From: Gemmatimonadales bacterium
GTDB lineage: Bacteria > Gemmatimonadota > Gemmatimonadetes > Gemmatimonadales > JACORV01
Assembly: GCA_035502185.1 (NCBI GenBank)
Contig: DATJUT010000067.1
Coordinates: 1 to 64,000 of the forward strand
Direction of reading: 5' to 3'
DNA length: 64,000 nt
Below, in pieces: positions 14,831-23,644 of the stretch (positions within the stretch are counted from its first letter, which is position 1; each line of letters opens with the position of its first letter). The position numbers and the translations under genes were made by a program. The notes below the pieces were generated by a model, which searched no databases, was not told the origin of the DNA, and saw only the letters and a program-made list of their open reading frames with translations.

Positions 14831-17190
14831 TCACCGAGCGCGTCGCCTGCCTGCGGCGCCGCAGCCTCGCCGCCCGCCCGACGATTTCCCCCGAGCGGGC
14901 GCGGCTGGTGACCGCCTTCTACCGCGAACACCCGGCGACGGGGCCCGCGCCGCTGGTGCGCGCGCACGCGTTCCGCCACCTGATGGAGCACCAGAGCATC
15001 TGGCTCGGCGCCGGCGAGCTGATCGTGGGCGAGAAGGGCCCCTCGCCCAAGGCGACGCCGACGTATCCCGAGCTGTGCTGCCACTCCCTCGAGGACCTCG
15101 ACCTGCTCGACACGCGGGAGAAGATCCCGTTCGCGGTGACGCGCGAGACCCGGGAGCTGTACGAGCGCGAGATCATCCCGTTCTGGCGCGGCCGCTCGAT
15201 CCGCGACCGGCTGTTCGGGGCGATGACGGCGGAGTGGCAGGCGGCCTACGACGCCGGCGTGTTCACCGAGTTCATGGAGCAGCGCGCTCCCGGGCACACG
15301 GTGCTCGACGACAAGATCTACCGGCGGGGCCTGCGCGACTTCCAGGCCGACATCGACGCCGCGCTCGCGGCGCCGCGCGCCGGAGGCGACGGGGCCGCCG
15401 GGGCGCGCCGGGCCGAGCTCCAGGCGATGCGCATCTCGGCCGACGCGCTGATCCGGTTCGCCGAGCGCCACGCCGCGCGCGCGCGGGAGCTGGCGGCGAG
15501 CGAGCCGGACCCGCGCCGCCGCGCGGAGCTGGCCCGGATCGCGGCGGTGTGCACGCGCGTCCCGGCACACGCGCCGCGGGACTTCGGGGAGGCGCTGCAG
15601 GCGTACTGGTTCGTGCATCTCGGCGTCACCATCGAGCTCAACACCTGGGACGCCTTCAGCCCCGGACGGCTCGACCAGCACCTGCTGCCGTTCTACCGCC
15701 GGGGCCTCGCCGACGGCTCCCTGACCCGGGCGGGCGCCGAAGAGCTGCTCCAGTGCCTGTGGATCAAGTTCAACAACCAGCCCGCCCCGCCCAAGGTCGG
15801 CGTCACCGCCGCCGAGAGCGGCACCTACACCGACTTCGCGCAGGTCAACCTGGGGGGCACGACGGCCGACGGCGGCGACGGCGTGTCCGAGCTGACGATG
15901 CTCGCGCTCGACGTGGTCGAGGAGATGCGGCTGCTGCAGCCCAGCGCCTCGATCCAGGTGACCGAGCGGAGCCCCGACGCGTTCCTCGACCGGGCGGCGC
16001 GCGTCATCGCCACCGGCTTCGGCCAGCCGTCCGTCTTCAACCACGACCTCATCGTCCGCGAGCTGCTGCGGCAGGGCAAGAGCCTCGAGGACGCGCGCAA
16101 CGGCGGCTCGAGCGGCTGCGTCGAGGTCGGAGCCTTCGGCAAGGAGAACTACAACCTCACCGGCTACCTCAGCCTGCCCAAGGTGCTGGAGCTGGCGCTG
16201 CACGACGGCGTGGACCCGCGGACCGGCCGCCGGCTCGGCCCCGCCACCGGCGACCCGCGCCGCTTCGCGGCGTTCGACGACCTGTTCGCGGCCTTCCACG
16301 CGCAGCTCCGCCATCTCGTGGGGGTCAAGGCCGAGGGGAACGACCGGATCGAGCGCCTGTTCGCCGAGCAGATGCCCGCGCCGTTCCTGTCGCTGCTGAT
16401 CGACGACTGCATCGCGAACGCGCGGGACTATCACGACGGGGGCACGCGCTACAACACCACCTACATCCAGGGCGTCGGCCTGGGCACGGTGACCGACGCG
16501 CTGAGCGCCGTCCGGCGTCACGTTTTCGAGTCTGCCGCGGTCTCCATGGAGCAGCTGCTCGCCGCCCTCGCGGACGACTTCGCGGGCCACGAGCGGCTGC
16601 GCCAGCTGCTGCTCCACCGCACGCCGCGCTACGGGAACGACGACGACGCGGCCGACGAGGTGATGGTCCGCGTGTTCGAGGCGTTCTACGCGGCGGTCGA
16701 CGGCCGGCCGAGCACCAAGGGGGGCACGTACCACATCAACCTGCTGCCGACCACGGTCCACGTGTATTTCGGCTCGGTGCTCGGCGCCACCCCGGACGGG
16801 CGGCATGCCGGCACGCCGGTGAGCGAAGGCGTCTCGCCGGTGCAGGGTGCCGACCGCCGCGGGCCGACCGCCGTGCTGCGCTCGGTCGCGAAGATGGACC
16901 AGGTGCGGACCGGCGGGACGCTGCTCAACCAGAAGTTCACGCCGGCCCTGCTCGCCGGCGAGACGGGCCGGCGTGGCCTCGCCGCGCTGGTCCGCACCTA
17001 TTTCCGCCTCGGCGGCCATCACGTGCAGTTCAACGTGGTGGATGCCGACACGCTGCGCGCCGCCCAGGCGCATCCCGACGAGCACCGCGACCTGATCGTG
17101 CGGGTCGCAGGCTACAGCGACTACTTCTGCGATCTCGGCCGCGCCCTCCAGGACGAGATCATCGCGCGCACCGAGCACCGGACGGTGTGA
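14827..17190 (+). CDS. hypD: glycyl radical enzyme, probable trans-4-hydroxy-L-proline dehydratase
   Basis: 787 residues. The glycyl radical motif RVAGYSDYF places the radical at Gly762; the thiyl Cys431 and Glu433 are in SGCVEVGAFGKE. Residues that I recall for Clostridioides difficile HypD (His160, Asp278, Phe340, Cys434, Glu436, Tyr450, Thr645, Gly765) all have the same residue exactly three positions earlier here: His157, Asp275, Phe337, Cys431, Glu433, Tyr447, Thr642, Gly762. HypD dehydrates 4-hydroxyproline to pyrroline-5-carboxylate under anoxia. The proC reductase that completes the pathway is not adjacent. GTG start overlapping the activase stop. Other dehydratase-type members cannot be fully excluded without alignment. 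Confidence 0.82.
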   Translation: MITERVACLRRRSLAARPTISPERARLVTAFYREHPATGPAPLVRAHAFRHLMEHQSIWLGAGELIVGEKGPSPKATPTYPELCCHSLEDLDLLDTREKIPFAVTRETRELYEREIIPFWRGRSIRDRLFGAMTAEWQAAYDAGVFTEFMEQRAPGHTVLDDKIYRRGLRDFQADIDAALAAPRAGGDGAAGARRAELQAMRISADALIRFAERHAARARELAASEPDPRRRAELARIAAVCTRVPAHAPRDFGEALQAYWFVHLGVTIELNTWDAFSPGRLDQHLLPFYRRGLADGSLTRAGAEELLQCLWIKFNNQPAPPKVGVTAAESGTYTDFAQVNLGGTTADGGDGVSELTMLALDVVEEMRLLQPSASIQVTERSPDAFLDRAARVIATGFGQPSVFNHDLIVRELLRQGKSLEDARNGGSSGCVEVGAFGKENYNLTGYLSLPKVLELALHDGVDPRTGRRLGPATGDPRRFAAFDDLFAAFHAQLRHLVGVKAEGNDRIERLFAEQMPAPFLSLLIDDCIANARDYHDGGTRYNTTYIQGVGLGTVTDALSAVRRHVFESAAVSMEQLLAALADDFAGHERLRQLLLHRTPRYGNDDDAADEVMVRVFEAFYAAVDGRPSTKGGTYHINLLPTTVHVYFGSVLGATPDGRHAGTPVSEGVSPVQGADRRGPTAVLRSVAKMDQVRTGGTLLNQKFTPALLAGETGRRGLAALVRTYFRLGGHHVQFNVVDADTLRAAQAHPDEHRDLIVRVAGYSDYFCDLGRALQDEIIARTEHRTV

Positions 17191-17310
17191 CCCGCGTCAC
17201 ACCTCCGCGCGGCCCGGTTAACAGGCCGGCGGCGTAGCCGTCTCACCGTCACACAGCTTCTCCGCCGCCACCGGTGGCGCCCCCTTCGTCAACAGCTGGA
17301 GGATGCAACC

Positions 17311-18093
17311 ATGAAGAGCCGCACCGTCGTACACCTCGCCGCCGCCGCGGGCCTGCTCGCGCTCGGGGCGTGCAGCGAGAGCACGTCGCCGGCGTCGCTG
17401 GTCGACCAGACGACGCTGACGACCGACGTCGCCAGCAGCTCGGGCGATGCCGTGGCCCTCGACGTCGAGGTGTTGTCGACCAACGAGGGCTTCGCCGGCC
17501 TGGTGGCCCCGATCCAGGCGTCCGCCGCGGCCGTCTCCGGCGACAGCATCAGCTACACGCGCACCCGGAACTGCTACGACTCGACCGGCGCCGGGACCAC
17601 CTGCGGCACCTCGGCCGTCCGCACCGCCGTGCTGCACGTGACCTTCACCGGGTTCCGGGCCGACACGGCCGAGAACGGCGCGATCTTCACCGGCAACATC
17701 AGCCGCACCGTGCTCGACACCCTGTTCCGGATCTACACCGGCACGACGGAGACGTCGCGCCAGCACGACGGCCTCTCGACTGGCAGCGACACCGTGTCGT
17801 TCGTCGGTCCCAGCGTGCAGCGCCTCTACGAGGAGGCGGGCAGCGACTCGGTCGAGGCGGTGACCTACAATCTGCCGCGGATCGACAACCCGTGGCCGAT
17901 CTCGGGCAAGATCGTGCGCAACGTGTCCGTGCACGCGACCTTCACCAGCGCGACCCGCTCCTCCACCACCGACGTGACCAAGCGCGTCGAGGTGGACTTC
18001 CCGCCGGACAACCAGGGCAACGTGGTGCTGAAGATCGACAACAAGACCTGCAACCTGAACCTCGTCACCCATCACGTGAGCAACTGCCAGTAG
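17311..18093 (+). CDS. hypothetical secreted lipoprotein
   Basis: 260 residues with a lipoprotein signal peptide: basic start, hydrophobic core and lipobox LGAC with the lipidated Cys at about residue 21. The rest is Thr/Ser-rich and probably beta-structured. Cysteine pairs at RNCYDS/TTCGTS and KTCNLN/SNCQ could form disulfides in the periplasm. I recognise no family. A strong GGAGG precedes the ATG by eight bases, and a clear terminator follows, so this is a single-gene unit. Confidence 0.8.
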   Translation: MKSRTVVHLAAAAGLLALGACSESTSPASLVDQTTLTTDVASSSGDAVALDVEVLSTNEGFAGLVAPIQASAAAVSGDSISYTRTRNCYDSTGAGTTCGTSAVRTAVLHVTFTGFRADTAENGAIFTGNISRTVLDTLFRIYTGTTETSRQHDGLSTGSDTVSFVGPSVQRLYEEAGSDSVEAVTYNLPRIDNPWPISGKIVRNVSVHATFTSATRSSTTDVTKRVEVDFPPDNQGNVVLKIDNKTCNLNLVTHHVSNCQ

Positions 18094-18118
18094 CGATTCC
18101 CGGCAGCGCACGTCAGGC

Positions 18119-18150
18119 AAGGGCCCGGGCTCGTCCCGGGCCTTTGCTTT
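18119..18150 (+). terminator. intrinsic terminator after the lipoprotein gene
   Basis: An 8-base perfect stem GGCCCGGG/CCCGGGCC (18122-18129 with 18135-18142), extended by A-T pairs, loop CTCGT, then TTTGCTTT. Confidence 0.75.
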
Positions 18151-18181
18151 CCGGCACCCCTCGGCTGCAGACTTGAGCGCC

Positions 18182-19879
18182 ATGACGGCGCGCCCGGACG
18201 ACCTCGCCGCCCGCCTCCAGGCGGCCCTGGGGGAGGGGTACGCCGTCGAGCGGCCCATCGGCCAGGGAGGGTTCGCCGCCGTCTACCTGGTCCGCGACCT
18301 CACGCTCAAGCGGCCGCTGGCGGTCAAGGTGCTCTCGCCCGACCTGCTGCTGTCGGCCACGGCGCAGGAGCGCTTCCGGCGCGAAGCCGAGACCATCGCG
18401 CAGCTCACGCATCCCCACATCGTGCCGCTGCACTTCATCGGCAACGCGAACGACATCTTCTACCTGGCGATGGCGTACGTGGACGGCGAGAGCCTCGCGG
18501 ACCGGCTCGAGCGCGAGGGGCGGATCGACGTCGAGGACACGGCCCGCATCCTCCGCGAGGTCGCCAGCGCCCTCGACCTCGCCCACCGCCGCGGGGTGAT
18601 CCACCGCGACATCAAGCCGCACAACGTGCTGCTGGAGCGGGACAGCGGCCGCGCGCTGGTGACCGACTTCGGCATCGCGCGCACCGCGGAGACCTCCTCG
18701 CTGACGGCGTCCGGGATGGTGGTCGGCACGCCGACCTACATGAGCCCGGAGCAGGTGGTGGGCGACAAGGTCGACCACCGCGCCGACCTCTACGCGCTCG
18801 GCGTCGTGGGCTACGAAATGCTGGCGGGCCGGCCGCCGTTCAGCGGCACCACGCCGACCGAAGTGCTGATGAAGCGCGTCGCCACGGCGGCGGAGCCGGT
18901 GGAGCGCGCGCGGCCGGAGGCGCCGCCGGCGCTGGCCGACGTCATCAACCGCTGCCTCCAGCAGGATCCCGCGCGCCGGTTCGCGACCGGGGGCGAGATC
19001 GTCCGAGCGCTGGGCGGCACCACGCCCATCTCCGGCGGCCACACCACGGCCGAGATGGCGCGGGCCGCGCGGCGGGCGCGCAGCCGGCTCGGGTTCGTGG
19101 GCGGGGCGGCCCTGGTGCTCCTCGCGGTCGTCTTCCTGTGGCAGGGACGCGGGCGCGGCGCGCGCCGGCCCCCGCCGTCCGCCGGGTCCGCCGTCCCGGC
19201 CGGCATGGCGCTGGTGCCGGGCGGCACCTACACCATCGGGCGCGACGACGGCCCCCGCTGGTCGCGTCCCGCCCACAAGGTCACGCTGCCGCCGTTCTAT
19301 CTCGACAAGACCGAAGTGACCGTCGGGGCGTACCGGAGCTTCGCCGCCGCGTCCGGCGGCCAGGCGGTCTGGGGAACCGTGACGGACACGACCCCCGGGG
19401 ACTCGCTCCTCCCGATCACGGGCGTCATGTGGCCGCAGGCCATGTCGTACTGCGGCTTGAAGCACGGCCCCGGAGCGCGGCTGCCCACCGAGGAGGAATG
19501 GGAGGCCGCGGCCCGCGGCCCGCTCGCCCGCCGGTTCCCGTGGGGCGACGCGAGGATACCCGGGGCGGCCAACGTCCAGTCGGCCGGGCGGGGCCGGCTG
19601 GCGCCGGTCGGCAGCTTTCCGCTCGGCGATTCTCCGCAGGGCGTGCACGACCTGATCGGGAACACCTGGGAATGGACGGCCTCGCCGATGAAGGCGTACG
19701 CCGGTGGCACGCCGCCCCCCCGCAGCGCCGACACGTACGTGATCCGGGGCGGCGGCTACAACACGCCCGACTCCATCGCCGACGCGACCTGGCGCGGCTA
19801 CCAGCCCGCCGTCGCCGGCCCGGCCGCCTTCGCCCTGGTCGGGTTCCGGTGCATGGCGCCGGCCACGCCCCGGTCGTGA
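18182..19879 (+). CDS. Ser/Thr protein kinase with C-terminal formylglycine-generating-enzyme-like domain
   Basis: 565 residues. The Hanks-type kinase domain (about 20-285) has GQGGFAAVY, the ATP-anchoring Lys49 in LAVKVL, catalytic HRDIKPHN (Asp143), DFG at 162-164 and the SPEQ segment. A membrane segment lies near 300-317, so the C-terminal part should be periplasmic. That part (about 340-560) is an FGE-sulfatase/SUMF1 fold: MALVPGGTYTIG, EVTVGAYRSF, RLPTEEEWEAAARG, GNTWEWT and VIRGGGYN. In such fusions it is usually a sensor or effector, not a proven formylglycine generator. ATG at 18182 chosen; TTG at 18173 is possible. The PP2C phosphatase downstream is its natural counterpart. Confidence 0.9.
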   Translation: MTARPDDLAARLQAALGEGYAVERPIGQGGFAAVYLVRDLTLKRPLAVKVLSPDLLLSATAQERFRREAETIAQLTHPHIVPLHFIGNANDIFYLAMAYVDGESLADRLEREGRIDVEDTARILREVASALDLAHRRGVIHRDIKPHNVLLERDSGRALVTDFGIARTAETSSLTASGMVVGTPTYMSPEQVVGDKVDHRADLYALGVVGYEMLAGRPPFSGTTPTEVLMKRVATAAEPVERARPEAPPALADVINRCLQQDPARRFATGGEIVRALGGTTPISGGHTTAEMARAARRARSRLGFVGGAALVLLAVVFLWQGRGRGARRPPPSAGSAVPAGMALVPGGTYTIGRDDGPRWSRPAHKVTLPPFYLDKTEVTVGAYRSFAAASGGQAVWGTVTDTTPGDSLLPITGVMWPQAMSYCGLKHGPGARLPTEEEWEAAARGPLARRFPWGDARIPGAANVQSAGRGRLAPVGSFPLGDSPQGVHDLIGNTWEWTASPMKAYAGGTPPPRSADTYVIRGGGYNTPDSIADATWRGYQPAVAGPAAFALVGFRCMAPATPRS

Positions 19880-20002
19880 CCGCGTCCATCCGCCCTGGCG
19901 AGGGCACGCCGCGGACCCCTATGTTCCAGCGTTCCCGCAAGCGACGGGTCGTCGTCGGGCGCGCCTGGTGCACCGCGCGCCGCTCCAGCCGTTGGGGGAC
20001 CC

Positions 20003-20917
20003 ATGGCTCTCGCTGACCTGCTGACCGTCTCGGTCGTGCCCGCTCCCGGGGAGCGGCCCCGCGACCACGAGCTCGACCTGTTCGGTGTGACCCACCGCGG
20101 CAAGGTGCGCAAGGAGAACCAGGATCACTTCCTCCTGGCCACCGTCCACCATCAGGTCGTGATTCACGGCACCAGTCTGCCCGGCTCCGACGCGCTGCCG
20201 CTGCGGGGCGAGCGCCTGGCGACGATCATGCTCGTGGCCGACGGCGTCGGCGGCGGCGTGGCGGGAGGACGGGCGAGCCAGCTCGCGACGGAAACCGTCG
20301 CGTCCTACGTGGCCTCCACGCTGCGGAGCTACCAGGCGGCCGGGGCCGCCGACGAGCCGGAGCTCCACGCCGCGCTCAGGGCCGCGGCGCTCGAGGCGCA
20401 CGCGGCCGTCCGCAGCGCGTCCGAGGGCCGGCGCGGCGACGACGGGGCCCCGGCGCGCGCGATGGCGACCACGCTGACGCTGGCCATCGCGGTGTGGCCG
20501 TGGGCCTACGTCGTCCAGGTGGGCGACAGCCGCTGCTATTACTACTGGGACGGCGAGCTGCGGCAGGTCACGCGCGACCAGACGGTCGCCCAGGAGCTGG
20601 TGGACAGCGGCGTGCTCAAGCCCGAGCGCGCGGCGACCTCGCCGTTCAACCGGGTGCTGGCGAGCTCGATCGGCGGCGACGAGGCGAGTCCGGTGGTGTC
20701 CCGATTCGACATCCGGCAGCGGGGCTGCGTCCTGCTGCTGTGCAGCGACGGGCTGACGACCCACGTCTCCGACGCGCAGATCGCGGCACAGACGCGGACC
20801 ATGGAGTCGTCGGAGCAGCTGTGCCGCTCGCTGCTCGATCTCGCGCTCGAGGGCGGGGGCACGGACAACATCACGGTGGTGGTCGGCCGGGCCCGGGGCC
20901 GAAGCTCGCGCGGGTAG
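20003..20917 (+). CDS. PP2C-family Ser/Thr protein phosphatase
   Basis: 304 residues with the metal-dependent phosphatase motifs: RKENQDHF, the metal-binding VADGVGGG, TLTLAI, VGDSRCYYY, LCSDGLTTHVS and the final GGTDNITVVV. Cytoplasmic, no signal or membrane segment. Lies 120 bases after the kinase gene on the same strand, so it probably reverses that kinase's phosphorylation. A TATGTT at 19920-19925 is a possible -10 element for a separate promoter. Confidence 0.92.
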   Translation: MALADLLTVSVVPAPGERPRDHELDLFGVTHRGKVRKENQDHFLLATVHHQVVIHGTSLPGSDALPLRGERLATIMLVADGVGGGVAGGRASQLATETVASYVASTLRSYQAAGAADEPELHAALRAAALEAHAAVRSASEGRRGDDGAPARAMATTLTLAIAVWPWAYVVQVGDSRCYYYWDGELRQVTRDQTVAQELVDSGVLKPERAATSPFNRVLASSIGGDEASPVVSRFDIRQRGCVLLLCSDGLTTHVSDAQIAAQTRTMESSEQLCRSLLDLALEGGGTDNITVVVGRARGRSSRG

Positions 20918-20945
20918 TCGCGGTCCCGCGCCGCAGGTTCGCCGG

Positions 20946-20974
20946 TTGACCGGGAGACCCCGGCGCGCTTAAGG
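20946..20974 (+). promoter_or_regulatory. putative near-leaderless promoter of dacB
   Basis: TTGACC (20946-20951), 17 bases, TTAAGG (20969-20974), then GTG at 20981. The start codon is at the position where transcription should begin. Confidence 0.45.
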
Positions 20975-20980
20975 TGCGGC

Positions 20981-22504
20981 GTGCAGACCCGCCTCGTCGC
21001 GCTGTGCCTCTGTGCCACCGCCGCCGCGCCCCCCGCGATCGCCCGCAGCCAGGACGAGCCGCAGGGCGTCCTCGCTCCTTCGATCGCACCCCTGTTCCGG
21101 GGCCACCTGTGGCGGCACGCGACCTGGGGGGCGCTGGTCGTGAGCCTCACGCGCGGCGACACGCTGTTCTCGTACCACGCCGATCGCCGCTTCCTGCCCG
21201 CCTCCAACGCGAAGCTGTTCACCACGGCCGCCGCGCTGCACTACCTGGGCCCGGACTTCCGGTTCGTCACCGTGCTGTTCGGTGACGGCCCGGTCCAGGA
21301 CAGCACCCTCTACGGCAACCTGATCCTCTACGGCACGGGCGACCCGACCTTCGGGCTCGACACCGCCGACCTGGCGCCGTTCGCCGACAGCGTGGCGCGC
21401 GCCGGCATCCGCCTGGTGCGCGGCGACATGGTGGGGGACGCGTCGTTCCTCGGCGCCGAGCTCGCGGGACCGGGGTGGTCGGCCGACAACCTCGACGAGC
21501 CGTTCGCGGCCCCGCCGTCCGCGCTCGGCGCGGCGGCCAACCGGATCCGCGTCGTCGTCGAGCCGGGGGCGGGGCCGGGCGCGCCGGCCCGGGTCACCGT
21601 CGAGCCGCCGACCGACTACTACACGTTCACCACCCTCGTGCGCACGGGCCGGAGCCGCACCCGCACCCGGATCGACGTGCGGCGCGGCCCGTCCCCCGGC
21701 GTGGTGACCCTCAGCGGGACCATCTCGCCGCGCCGCCGCAGCTGGACCACCGAGATCGTGGTGCGCCAGCCGGCGGTGTTCGCGGCCGGCCTGCTGCGCC
21801 AGCTGCTCGCGTCGCGCGGCGTCACGGTGCAGGGCACCACCCGGGGCGTCACCGACGAGGGACCGGAGCGCGCCCGGGCGCTGCTGGCGTGGACGCGCGA
21901 ACCCGCCGGCCCGCCGTTCGGCGGCACCATCGCGGTGCGCGTGTCCCCGACTCTCGGCTCGCTGGTGACGATGATCAACCACCGCAGCGACAATCTCTCG
22001 GCCGAGCTGGTGTTCCGCTCGATCGGCCGGTCGGTGGACGGGGCCGGCACCTTCGCGAGCGGCGCCAACGCCGTGGCGCGCTTCCTCTCGGACGAGGTCG
22101 GGATCGCGCCCTCGAGCGTGCAGGTCAGCGACGGTTCCGGTCTCTCGCTGCTGGACGAGGCCACGCCGCGCTCGCTCGTCCAGCTGCTCGCCTACGAGCG
22201 GCGCGTTCCCGAGGGGGACCAGTTCTGGGGCTCGCTGCCGGTGGCCGGCGAGGGCCTGCGGCGGCGGATGGAAGGCACCGCGGCGGAAGGGAAGCTGCGC
22301 GCCAAGACGGGGACGTTGAGCGACGCGTCGGCGCTCACCGGCTACGTGACGGCGGCCGGCGGCGAAGAGCTCGCGTTCTCGATCATCGTCAACGACCCAC
22401 CCCGGATCAACCGGGCCAGGGCCGTGCAGGACCGGATCGGCATCGTGCTGGCCAAGTTCCGGCGGGCGGACGCTGACGGCGACGTGACCGGGGCGGTGCG
22501 CTAG
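20981..22504 (+). CDS. dacB: D-alanyl-D-alanine carboxypeptidase/endopeptidase (PBP4 type)
   Basis: Periplasmic peptidoglycan hydrolase of 507 residues that trims or opens cross-linked stem peptides. A signal peptide covers about 1-22. The penicillin-binding motifs are SNAK (Ser75, Lys78), SDN (336-338) and KTG (442-444), with the long insert between the first two motifs that marks the S13/PBP4 family. GTG start without a ribosome binding site but directly behind a promoter-like element. Converges on the P1 peptidase gene with 24 bases between stops. Confidence 0.93.
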   Translation: MQTRLVALCLCATAAAPPAIARSQDEPQGVLAPSIAPLFRGHLWRHATWGALVVSLTRGDTLFSYHADRRFLPASNAKLFTTAAALHYLGPDFRFVTVLFGDGPVQDSTLYGNLILYGTGDPTFGLDTADLAPFADSVARAGIRLVRGDMVGDASFLGAELAGPGWSADNLDEPFAAPPSALGAAANRIRVVVEPGAGPGAPARVTVEPPTDYYTFTTLVRTGRSRTRTRIDVRRGPSPGVVTLSGTISPRRRSWTTEIVVRQPAVFAAGLLRQLLASRGVTVQGTTRGVTDEGPERARALLAWTREPAGPPFGGTIAVRVSPTLGSLVTMINHRSDNLSAELVFRSIGRSVDGAGTFASGANAVARFLSDEVGIAPSSVQVSDGSGLSLLDEATPRSLVQLLAYERRVPEGDQFWGSLPVAGEGLRRRMEGTAAEGKLRAKTGTLSDASALTGYVTAAGGEELAFSIIVNDPPRINRARAVQDRIGIVLAKFRRADADGDVTGAVR

Positions 22505-22528
22505 CCCGCCTCCGCTCCGTCCCGCCGT

Positions 22529-23503
22529 CTATCCCGCGCCCGCCCCCGCACCGTCCCCCAGCCCCGGGATGCCGTCCCGACCCTGCGCCGCCCGCACCGC
22601 GCGCTCCACGGCCGTCTCCGTCGCGGCCCGGGCGAGCTGCTCGACCTGGAACGCAGGGGCCGCCACGGCTCCCACCGAGCAGGCGAAGACGACGTCGCCG
22701 TCGAGGGCGGTGCCGGAGGGCACGACCCGGCGGGCGAGGGCGTCGGCGCCCGCGCGCGCCACGCCGCCGAGCGCCAACCGGTCGAGGGCGACGTTGGTCG
22801 CCACGACGACGAGCGTGGTGTGGTGGGCCGCGCGGAGCGCGCCTCCCGGAAGGCCCCCGCGGGACAGATACTCGGCCGATCCGGCGAAGCCGCCGCCGGA
22901 GCGGCGGGCGCCCGCCAGCACCCGACCCGAGGCGTCGAGCACGTCCCCGAAGGCGTTGACCACGGCGAGCGCGCCGACCACGACGTCGCCGGCGCTCGCC
23001 GACCACGAGCCGACGCCACCCTTCATTGCCCACTCCAGGCCGAGCGCCTTGCCCACCGTGGCGCCGGTGCCGGCGCCGACCGAGCCCTCGGCCACGGACG
23101 TTCCCGCGGCGTCGCAGCACGCCGTGCCCGTCTCCGCCGTCGGCCGTGCGTCGAAGCGGCCGAAGGGCAGCAGGTCGAACACCACCGCGGCGGGCACGAT
23201 CGGCACCACGCCGCTGCCGACCTTGAAGCCCCGGCCCCGCGCCTCCAGCCACCGCATCACGCCGTCGGCCGCAGCCAGCCCGTACGCGGAGCCGCCGGTG
23301 AGGACGACGGCGTCCACGCGGCCCGCCAGCGACTCCGGGCGGCATGCGTCCAGCTCGCGCGATCCGGTGGCGCGCCCGCGCACGAACGCCGTGCACGGCA
23401 TCCCGTCGGGAGGCGCGAGCACGACGGTGCACCCGGTGCCTCCCGGCGCGTCGGTCGCGTGACCGACCAGAATGCCGGGGACGTCGGTGATGGCGGGTGT
23501 CAT
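22529..23503 (-). CDS. P1 (DmpA/BapA-type) peptidase family protein
   Basis: 324 residues. Members of this Ntn-type family cleave themselves into two chains before the nucleophile and act as aminopeptidases, some on beta-peptides. Family features seen: GILVGHAT at the N-terminus, the GGSAYGLAAADGV segment, and TTLVVVATN around residue 235, where the nucleophile (here probably Thr in HHTT) follows the cleavage point. No signal peptide. ATG start; single gene on the minus strand. Confidence 0.82.
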   Translation of the reverse strand: MTPAITDVPGILVGHATDAPGGTGCTVVLAPPDGMPCTAFVRGRATGSRELDACRPESLAGRVDAVVLTGGSAYGLAAADGVMRWLEARGRGFKVGSGVVPIVPAAVVFDLLPFGRFDARPTAETGTACCDAAGTSVAEGSVGAGTGATVGKALGLEWAMKGGVGSWSASAGDVVVGALAVVNAFGDVLDASGRVLAGARRSGGGFAGSAEYLSRGGLPGGALRAAHHTTLVVVATNVALDRLALGGVARAGADALARRVVPSGTALDGDVVFACSVGAVAAPAFQVEQLARAATETAVERAVRAAQGRDGIPGLGDGAGAGAG

Positions 23504-23609
23504 GGGGTTCGCGGGCGAACGCTAGCCCGCGGCGCGCGCCAGCGTCAAGCGCGGGGCGGCGCCCCGCCGCCCGGGGGCCCGGGGCCACACGGGCTCGGGG
23601 CCGGCCGCC

Positions 23610-23638
23610 TTGCCGCTCCAGCCGGGCCGCCATAGCTT
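23610..23638 (+). promoter_or_regulatory. putative leaderless promoter of the HD response regulator
   Basis: TTGCCG (23610-23615), 17 bases, TAGCTT (23633-23638), six bases, GTG at 23645. The same TAGCTT-six bases-GTG layout occurs before the cobalamin adenosyltransferase gene. Confidence 0.5.
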
Positions 23639-23644
23639 CGCGAA

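Noticed and set aside
14728-17178. A long minus-strand open frame opposite the glycyl radical enzyme
   Set aside because: No recognisable motif, no start signal; the + strand gene has a complete set of catalytic residues.
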